From positions 1 to 51,128 of the forward strand of contig JAPLRK010000080.1 of the NCBI GenBank assembly GCA_026399195.1: 51,128 bases of DNA, given 5' to 3'. The DNA is from Legionellales bacterium. Its GTDB lineage: Bacteria; Pseudomonadota; Gammaproteobacteria; Legionellales; Legionellaceae. Made by a program: the position numbers and the translations under genes. Positions 46,201 through 51,128 of this stretch are shown here, in pieces (the first letter of the stretch is position 1; each line of letters starts with the position of its first letter). Below the pieces are notes generated by a model, which saw only the letters and a program-made list of their open reading frames with translations, made no database searches and had not been told where the DNA came from.

Positions 46201-46348
46201 TGGTTTAGGTTCAGAATTGCGCCGTCCGTTAGGGATTGCCATTGCGGGTGGATTGGTAGCAAGTCAATTGTTAACACTTTATACTACCCCTGTGATTTAT
46301 TTGTTTATGGAAAAAATAGGGTTTCGCATTAAAAGGAAGTTCATTTGA
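43274..46348 (+). CDS. mdtC: RND multidrug efflux transporter, MdtC-like
   Basis: This second RND pump has exactly the same length as MdtB (1024 residues) and is its diverged paralogue. It has FVVDDAVVVLENVMRYIE in helix 4, LLIGIVKKNAIMMIDFALQ in helix 10, and MTTMAALFGALPL further on. The N terminus reads FIQRPIATTLLAVGLALGG and VDFPTINVSASLPGASPETM. The start is a GTG within a GTGA overlap with the mdtB stop, so translation is coupled. Two adjacent unequal pump genes are the hallmark of MdtBC-type systems. Confidence 0.9.
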   Translation: MNLSILFIQRPIATTLLAVGLALGGMIAFYLLPVASLPQVDFPTINVSASLPGASPETMASSVATPLERQIGRIGGISEMTSTNTLGSTNITVQFDLSRDINGAARDIQSAITAALSQLPTNLQSRPTYRKVNPADAPILILSLTSDEYTPGQMYDVASTIVQQKLSRVDGVAQVMVAGSSLPAVRIELNPTALTAYGIGIEKVASAIISANLKQPKGQVIKDRERLSTLINHDQLSTAKEFAPIIVAYNSSGPIRISHLGQTIDSVSDIRNIGLTNDKLSVILVVFKEPGANAIQTVEKIKSIFPQISDAIPAAMNLKVMMDRTVTIRTSLFDVEITLIIAMLLVIAVTYFFLGNFRAMVIPGVAVPLSLLGTCGVLKLFGYSLDNFSLMALTISTGFVVDDAVVVLENVMRYIEKGLSPKEAAIIGSKEIGFTVVSMSLSLIAVFIPILFMGGLVGRLFFEFALTLAVAVLISMVISLTVTPMMCAHFLVQTSAIRNNPYLQSFHHLQKHYGKSLRWALRRPALLLCTALGTVLLSILLLMVIPKGFFPQQDTGRIQASIQADQNISFQAMRVKLHQFVRLVMKDKAVDNVVAFSGTNSGPKGNTANTGSMYITLKPLSLRGISADAVVNRLRKTLSKVQGATLYLQATQDLMIGARQSSAQFQYTLSSENLEQLNQWVPRILERLKKIKGIADVNSDVLNHGLQLYVTIDKDTASRFGITDAQIDTTLYDAFGQSQISYIYTDMNQYNVVLEVAPKYWQFPKTLDQIYVTSASGQLVPLSAFASFKPGNTLLSVNHQGQAAAATLSFNLLPKKALGDAVNDVTTTLHKMQIPPTIHGNFQGTAQAFQESSSNEHWLIAAAILSVYIVLGILYESLIHPITILSTIPSAGVGALLALLLSGTDFSLIALIGIILLIGIVKKNAIMMIDFALQARRKRRKTFAAAIYEAGLLRLRPILMTTMAALFGALPLVIGFGLGSELRRPLGIAIAGGLVASQLLTLYTTPVIYLFMEKIGFRIKRKFI

Positions 46349-47802
46349 CACCAACCCGGTTCAGCATCCTTCTTGTCTTATTATCATTCATGAGTGGCTG
46401 TGTGGTCGGGCCTAATTATCGCCCGCCCACAACGGTTGTGCCAAAGGCATTCAAAGAAGGCAAACAATGGAAAATAGCCGAACCTAAAGATGATTGGGAC
46501 AGAGGGCGTTGGTGGACTGTTTTTCATGATTCTAAATTGAATGAATTAGAAGATTGCCTAAATCTTGCCAATCCAAACATTCAATCTGCTTATCATCATT
46601 ATATTCAAGCCAAGGCCATGGTGGATGAGGCGCGCTCAGCCTATTTCCCCATCGTGTCTTTCACTGAGACCGCATCCGCTCAAAAATCGGGGGTTTCGTT
46701 ATTCCCAGGCACTTTTGGAGGGCAAACAGGAACGTCCCCTGCTGCTGCAGGCATCGTTCAGTCCCATACTTTTATTTTCAATGCAAGCTGGCAGCCAGAT
46801 TTATGGGGATTGGTCCGACGCACAGTTGAAGCCAACGAGGCAGCTGCACAAGCGAGTGCCGCATTATTAGCGAATACCAGATTATCCATGCAAGGTTCTT
46901 TGGCTCAAACTTATTTTGAACTGCGAACGTTGGATAGTGACCAAAGAATTCTGGATAAAACGGTTGTTCTATATCAAAAGTCTTTCGCTTTGATGCAAAA
47001 CCAATATCGTTCTGGCATTGTTTCAGAGGCAAATGTATTGCAATCGAAAAGTGCATTAGAATCGGCGCAAGCGTCAGCCATTAATAACCGTATCAATCGC
47101 GCAGTTTATGAACATGCGATTGCGGTCTTGATTGGACGTCCTCCAGGAGCATTTTCTCTCTCGCCCAAACCCTTAACCAAAGAACCTCCGACCATTCCAG
47201 GGATAGTCCCCTCTGAATTGTTAGAGCGTCGACCAGATATCGCACAAGCCGAGCGAACCATGAAACAACTAAACGCACAAATTGGCGCCACTATCGCGGC
47301 TTACTTCCCTACGCTCTCACTGAGCGCCAACATCGCTAATTCTGGCGTAAGCCATCTTGGCACAGGTTGGGGTTGGGCCACAGGTGAACAAAGTAATGCC
47401 ATCATTTTTAATGGTGGATTATTTGCAGCCAGAGTGAAAGCCGCGCGCGCTGCGTATTCCTCATCAATTGCAAGTTATCGACAAGTGGTGTTAGCAGCAT
47501 TTCAAAATGTTGAGGATAATTTAGCCACTTTGAACATTTTAATAGAGGAGTCAGTAGTACAACGTCAAGCGCTCAACACTATAAGACAATCCCAACGGAT
47601 CACACAAAATCAATATCAATCGGGTGTGGTGGATTATTCTGGCGTCATCAATGCACAAATTTCAACATTTACCGCTGAAAAAGCGCTCTCAGATGTCACA
47701 GGCCAACGATTTAATGCGGCAGTAGGTTTAGTCATGGCATTAGGCGGAGGATGGCATGAGCATTGTAAATCCAATATACTGCCAAAAATGACCAAACAAT
47801 AA
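46345..47802 (+). CDS. Outer-membrane efflux lipoprotein, NodT/OprM family
   Basis: This 485-residue channel protein completes the tripartite pump. A lipoprotein signal peptide ends at the lipobox FMSGC (lipid cysteine near residue 19), followed by the family motif VVGPNYRPP. Two OEP repeats follow, with SLAQTYFELRTLD and RRPDIAQAERTMKQLNAQIGATIAAYFPTLSLS as landmarks, and alternate tunnel helices with AFQNVEDNLA. The start is TTG, in a TTGA overlap with the mdtC stop. It converges on the PgaA-like gene with 39 bases between; no convincing terminator is seen there. Confidence 0.9.
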   Translation: MTPTRFSILLVLLSFMSGCVVGPNYRPPTTVVPKAFKEGKQWKIAEPKDDWDRGRWWTVFHDSKLNELEDCLNLANPNIQSAYHHYIQAKAMVDEARSAYFPIVSFTETASAQKSGVSLFPGTFGGQTGTSPAAAGIVQSHTFIFNASWQPDLWGLVRRTVEANEAAAQASAALLANTRLSMQGSLAQTYFELRTLDSDQRILDKTVVLYQKSFALMQNQYRSGIVSEANVLQSKSALESAQASAINNRINRAVYEHAIAVLIGRPPGAFSLSPKPLTKEPPTIPGIVPSELLERRPDIAQAERTMKQLNAQIGATIAAYFPTLSLSANIANSGVSHLGTGWGWATGEQSNAIIFNGGLFAARVKAARAAYSSSIASYRQVVLAAFQNVEDNLATLNILIEESVVQRQALNTIRQSQRITQNQYQSGVVDYSGVINAQISTFTAEKALSDVTGQRFNAAVGLVMALGGGWHEHCKSNILPKMTKQ

Positions 47803-47841
47803 GAGTTTGTATGTCCGAACAGCGTGTCGTAATGACAGGCC

Positions 47842-48612
47842 CTACATCATAATATTAAAACTAATACCGCCATACTGATAATGATAATCACTCGAGCCTA
47901 AATACGCTGATGCTTGGTGGAGATCAGCATAATAGGCATTCACTACTAGCCATGAAGTTATGGGTCCAGTAATGCCTAATCCGAATTGATAAGTTGGGCT
48001 ACTCGCAGTATTGGCTCCGGGTAGGGAAACAATAAACTGTCGGCCAAGCCCTCCATCCAGATAATAATGCCACGCGGCGCCAAGTCTTCGACTCAACTTT
48101 AGCAAGAACGTTCCGGCTTTATAATTAAAAGGACTAAAATAATCCGGCGAGCTGAATTTATCGGTATATTCTCTGATCATTCCCGTAGCACTTAATCCAA
48201 GATTGGCGGAGACCAATAGTGTGGAAGATAAAAAGTAGGAATTTCTGATATTGGAGTCGCTCATATTTAATCTAGAATAAGCACCATTAATTTGAACATA
48301 AGGCAGTGGGCTTACAGTGAGCGATGTGCCATATTGATTATCCGTTATTCTATCCGCAAAAGCCGGGAAAGTTTCAATAATTTCTCTGATGGCCAACACC
48401 CGCCATGACACGAGATCATTTGGGGTATAAGTCGCACTCGCATTCCCAAGTAACGGCGACCAGTTTTGGGGCGCGAAGGGGGACGAATTTTTATACTCCA
48501 TTGGTTCAATTTGTGCGTTTAAAATTAAATCTCGCGTCGGGCGCAGGGTTTGTCCGAGAATCAAGACCAACAGCAGTTTGCGCCAATTGATTCCAATAAC
48601 GCGTGTAATCAA
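47842..48612 (-). CDS. Outer-membrane beta-barrel part of a frameshifted PgaA-like porin
   Basis: About 220 residues show the alternating pattern of a barrel, with strand-like units such as ASATYTPNDLVSWRVLAIRE, YVQINGAYSRLNMS, AWHYYLDGGLG, and a C-terminal strand ending QYGGISFNIMM. The nominal start (TTG at 48612) is inside the upstream TPR gene and the first 25 residues are not barrel-like. The first strands of the same barrel appear at the end of the TPR frame (SPGEITPSVFASHDSEDF, then RVMLDYTRYW). The two were therefore one PgaA/HmsH-type protein of about 500 residues (TPR plus barrel), now split by one indel within 48506-48612. PgaA exports poly-beta-1,6-N-acetylglucosamine. Confidence 0.65.
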   Translation of the reverse strand: MITRVIGINWRKLLLVLILGQTLRPTRDLILNAQIEPMEYKNSSPFAPQNWSPLLGNASATYTPNDLVSWRVLAIREIIETFPAFADRITDNQYGTSLTVSPLPYVQINGAYSRLNMSDSNIRNSYFLSSTLLVSANLGLSATGMIREYTDKFSSPDYFSPFNYKAGTFLLKLSRRLGAAWHYYLDGGLGRQFIVSLPGANTASSPTYQFGLGITGPITSWLVVNAYYADLHQASAYLGSSDYHYQYGGISFNIMM

Positions 48613-49348
48613 GCATCACGCGAGTTTTATTAAAGTCTTCTGAATCATGAGAAGCAAATACGGATGGGGTAATCTCCCCAGGCGAGGTGGCGCGTCTAGT
48701 TTGCCATTGAAGATCTTGTATATCTTTAGCAAGTGGGGAACGAGAATTGATGTTATTGGTGATGGGCATTTCGGTGATTAAAATAGTTCGAGTCAGATCG
48801 GACCAATTCGCCCAGGAAGAAGCTTGGGATGCGGCAACAACCATTTCCGGCGTCGTGAATACCATATCGTGAGGAATCAATCGATAAGCACGTCGCGGTC
48901 TATCGTAATAACTCAAACTTTTAACAAGACCCGCCAGCGCCAATTCATGTTCTAATGGACTTAAAGGATAGGTTAATAATAACTGATAAGTTTTCCCAGA
49001 AGACACATACTGTCCTAACCAAAATTGCATCCGAGCCATTTTATAAAGTGCAATGCGTTTAAAAAGCTGATCATCGGATTGGTTTGCATGCTGATAAACG
49101 AGGATGTAATAATTCAAAGCTTTTTTGGGTTGATCTAACGCCACGTATGCATCCCCTAGGGAGAGGAGTAATTTGGTGTTAGGGTTAGTTTTGGCAAGTG
49201 GCGTCATGATATACACCGCGGCTTCGAACTGATTGCGCTCCATCAAGGTGAGGGCTTTTGCGTAAACATCCGAATCAGTCGCCGCGGGACTGTCATGCGA
49301 GGTCTGCATCAAAAACATAAAAATAAAAAATCCTATTTTCGCTCTCAC
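48506..49348 (-). CDS. TPR part of a frameshifted PgaA-like exopolysaccharide porin
   Basis: A signal peptide (FFIFMFLMQTSHDSPAA) is followed by helical TPR-type repeats (about residues 25-180; AKALTLMERNQFEAAVYIMTPLAK, LLLSLGDAYVALDQPKKALNYY). After about residue 205 the sequence turns to beta-strand pattern (SPGEITPSVFASHDSEDF) and ends abruptly in FNFKRTN. The start is GTG at 49348: it forms a GTGA overlap with the glycosyltransferase stop, and its N terminus is a proper signal peptide. An in-frame TTG 12 bases upstream is less likely. TPR plus barrel is the PgaA layout, in which the TPR domain binds the polymer or its deacetylase in the periplasm. The barrel continues in another frame downstream. 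Confidence 0.7.
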   Translation of the reverse strand: MRAKIGFFIFMFLMQTSHDSPAATDSDVYAKALTLMERNQFEAAVYIMTPLAKTNPNTKLLLSLGDAYVALDQPKKALNYYILVYQHANQSDDQLFKRIALYKMARMQFWLGQYVSSGKTYQLLLTYPLSPLEHELALAGLVKSLSYYDRPRRAYRLIPHDMVFTTPEMVVAASQASSWANWSDLTRTILITEMPITNNINSRSPLAKDIQDLQWQTRRATSPGEITPSVFASHDSEDFNKTRVMLDYTRYWNQLAQTAVGLDSRTNPAPDARFNFKRTN

Positions 49349-50709
49349 TTCGTCCCCCAACTCCGCTTAAATTTTGCAAACTCTGATATATATCCATGAA
49401 GAACAGCAGGATTCATAAACACTTGATAGAATAAAAAATAGATAATAAATCCTGTTATATTTTTTCTGACACTCAACCCCACCTTCCTAAACAAACGCCG
49501 TTGTCCACTGAAAAATAAAATGTTATTCAAAAGGCCAAGGGGCAAAACGGCCAGTGTCATGGGTCCTGCAATAAAAAAGTAGCCAAAAAAAGCCGCAATA
49601 ACACCTGGGAGAAACACGAACCCAAATACAAAATCAATCAAAATAAACGATAAATTCCAATAAACATAAAAGGTAGAAAGTCTTCTATTGAGCAAGATAT
49701 TCGGAAAATGTCGAAAGGCTTCTATTAACCCCCTTGCCCAACGGCTCCGCTGGAAGAAAAATTGCCTATAGGAATCAGGCGCATTAGTAAAAGAAATAGC
49801 GTCTTCAGCAAAATCTATTCGGTGACCCTTATTTAACAAAGCCCAGGTTAAAACAATATCTTCACCCACCGTTTCAGGCCACCCACCAACGCTCTCCAAG
49901 ACATTTTTTTTATAAATTGAAAACGCACCTTGCGCCACTAATGTCCCTTGAAACAAACTTTGAGTTCTTTTGATAACTGCGATGGCGTGAAAATAATCCC
50001 ACTCTTGAATTTTTGTGATCCAATTTTTGCGTGAATTTTTAACATAGACACTGCCGGCAACTGCAACGGTATTGTCTGGACCGTTACATAATTTATCCAC
50101 GATTTCTCTAATGGAAGATTGCAAAAGAAAAGTATCAGCATCGATGGTGATGATTAGATCATGCTCGGCAACGGATAAACCGTAGTTTAATGCAGCTGCT
50201 TTCCCCCCATGCTGGGCATTCAGGATGAGTAACTTATCCAAGTTTAAAGCGGCCGCTTTTTTTACCGTATCATCCTTAGAGCCATCATCAATGAGAATAA
50301 TTTGCAGTGGACCTGTATAGTCTTGCTTAACAATAGAGCTGAGGGTTGCTTCAATATAATTCTCTTCATTATAAGCCGCAATAAGCAGGGATATGCCAGG
50401 GTACTCAGCGAGAAAGGGCTTGGTTTTTCTATTGTCGACCAAATAACTAACCGCTAAAAACATATACATAAAACCCGGTCCTAGGGCAATTGCAAACACA
50501 ATGATAAATGCCGGTAGAATGGTAATGTACGCTGCCAAATCGCGAGTCCATGGGAGTGAAAGCCACAGCGAAAGCACAAACCATAAGCTTGCGATGCTTA
50601 TACAAAAAATAAATTTAGTTTTAACGGTGAAATACACATCTATCCAAAGAGTTTGTTTCGTAAAGCTACAGAAAGTCCCGCCTATATATTTGGGCAATAA
50701 CCTTAACAT
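49345..50709 (-). CDS. Membrane glycosyltransferase family 2, PgaC-like
   Basis: This 454-residue processive GT2 enzyme probably polymerises an N-acetylglucosamine-type exopolysaccharide from UDP-sugar while pushing it across the inner membrane. Two N-terminal membrane helices (about 33-53 and 60-88) precede the catalytic domain, which has IAAYNEENYIEATLSSI, the DDG motif (IDDGSKDD), the DAD motif (IDADT), VGED, and QRSRWARG (the QxxRW of processive synthases). Three or four C-terminal helices follow. Order and spacing match PgaC/HmsR/IcaA. The stop overlaps the porin gene start by 4 bases. The partners PgaB (deacetylase) and PgaD are not in the window. Confidence 0.82.
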   Translation of the reverse strand: MLRLLPKYIGGTFCSFTKQTLWIDVYFTVKTKFIFCISIASLWFVLSLWLSLPWTRDLAAYITILPAFIIVFAIALGPGFMYMFLAVSYLVDNRKTKPFLAEYPGISLLIAAYNEENYIEATLSSIVKQDYTGPLQIILIDDGSKDDTVKKAAALNLDKLLILNAQHGGKAAALNYGLSVAEHDLIITIDADTFLLQSSIREIVDKLCNGPDNTVAVAGSVYVKNSRKNWITKIQEWDYFHAIAVIKRTQSLFQGTLVAQGAFSIYKKNVLESVGGWPETVGEDIVLTWALLNKGHRIDFAEDAISFTNAPDSYRQFFFQRSRWARGLIEAFRHFPNILLNRRLSTFYVYWNLSFILIDFVFGFVFLPGVIAAFFGYFFIAGPMTLAVLPLGLLNNILFFSGQRRLFRKVGLSVRKNITGFIIYFLFYQVFMNPAVLHGYISEFAKFKRSWGTK

Positions 50710-51128
50710 AGGACCTGCGCAGATACCATTTTAATCGCTTCCATCCAACTCTTTCTCCCTCTTCATCTCTGGCAGGCAACGTCTTTAACGTGAATACCTT
50801 CTTGCCTCGTCTTTTCGACAGTGCGCGCAGAAAGATCTAGGCAAAAACACCCGATTTTGCTCGCGCATTGTCGAAAAGACGCTATTCATTTGAGATCACA
50901 ACTTGTGGTTGTGCATTTAACCATTATTGCTGGGCCATCAATCGACAGCCATACCCCTTATGATATGGACGTTTGGCTTTGAAAGATGCCTTCAAACGTG
51001 AGATTAAGTATATTATTCTTTACGTTAATGGTTTTAAGGGTCACACAGCATGGGTGACCCAAAGGTCGGACCCTATGTATAAAGTTATGCCCTGAAGGGC
51101 GAGGTCTCAACCCCCTTGGATCATGGAT
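50710..51128. other. Gene-free right end rich in hairpins
   Basis: No open frame, tRNA or known RNA family was recognised in these 419 bases. Besides the long inverted repeat there are the stems CACAAC/GTTGTG (50897-50913), ACGTTTG/CAAACGT (50969-50999), GGGTCAC/GTGACCC (51038-51060) and GCCC/GGGC with a TGAA loop (51089-51100). A structured transcript or a decayed mobile element is possible. The glycosyltransferase promoter should also lie here but was not clear. Confidence 0.45.
50808..50881. repeat. Long near-perfect inverted repeat with nested hairpin
   Basis: The arms at 50808-50827 and 50862-50881 are 20 bases each and complementary except for one G-T position. The 34-base spacer itself contains GCAAAA (50841-50846) and TTTTGC (50855-50860). 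The element lies about 100 bases upstream of the glycosyltransferase gene, in a gene-free region. Confidence 0.75.

Noticed and set aside
51001-51035. dif-like XerCD site (GTATATTAT core)
   Set aside because: Only nine central bases agree with the gammaproteobacterial dif; both recombinase arms fail to match.
1-51128. tRNA, rRNA, CRISPR array or complete insertion sequence
   Set aside because: Intergenic regions were read for tRNA-like arms, regular spaced repeats and transposase motifs; none were found.

Overview
The window reads as a stretch of chromosome from a host-associated gammaproteobacterium of the Legionella/Coxiella kind (order Legionellales). This placement rests on recognised families, not on a database search. 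The clues are a protein of the IcmC/DotE family (Dot/Icm type IVB secretion), a secreted M4 metalloprotease like Legionella ProA/Msp, a Coxiella-like malate dehydrogenase, a eukaryote-like class I aldolase, a CpxRA pair, and two very large proteins of a sort usually found as effectors. Gene density is high, base composition is moderately AT-rich, and translational starts often follow AGGAG-type ribosome sites.

Region 1 (1-20340) is accessory. A 4769-residue protein (161-14470, minus) carries a DUF3638/DUF3645-type P-loop ATPase core (MGGGKS, DEVH, GTDL, QGVSRMR motifs) and an N-terminal Cys/His motif set resembling a cysteine hydrolase. A second large helical protein of unknown function (17492-19963, minus) lies nearby. 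Between them, on the other strand, sit corC and a cpxR-cpxA pair whose sensor kinase has lost its whole periplasmic domain. Each large gene has its own recognisable promoter.

Region 2 (20341-27332) holds an OsmC-YcaO gene broken by a frameshift, a DUF3579 gene, an IcmC-like gene, ferredoxin-NADP reductase and class I fructose-bisphosphate aldolase (23857-25632), and the M4 protease with a palindromic site in its promoter.

Region 3 (27648-37178) is core housekeeping: aroQ-accB-accC-prmA, mdh, hemW, plsY, tsaD, then rpsU-yqeY-dnaG. The usual rpoD does not follow dnaG. In its place is a dipeptide-type ABC ATPase gene (37197-38977) that is split in two by a 2-base slip.

Region 4 (38978-50709) is envelope and export: a four-gene MdtABC-type RND efflux operon in which every junction is a 4-base overlap, and facing it a remnant of a poly-N-acetylglucosamine-type exopolysaccharide locus (PgaC-like glycosyltransferase plus a PgaA-like outer-membrane porin, the latter split by a frameshift). 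The right end (50710-51128) has no gene but holds a long near-perfect inverted repeat and several further hairpins.

Three genes (OsmC-YcaO, the double ABC ATPase and the PgaA-like porin) are each interrupted by a single small indel. That fits ongoing gene decay in a host-restricted lineage, but assembly indels cannot be excluded from this sequence alone.
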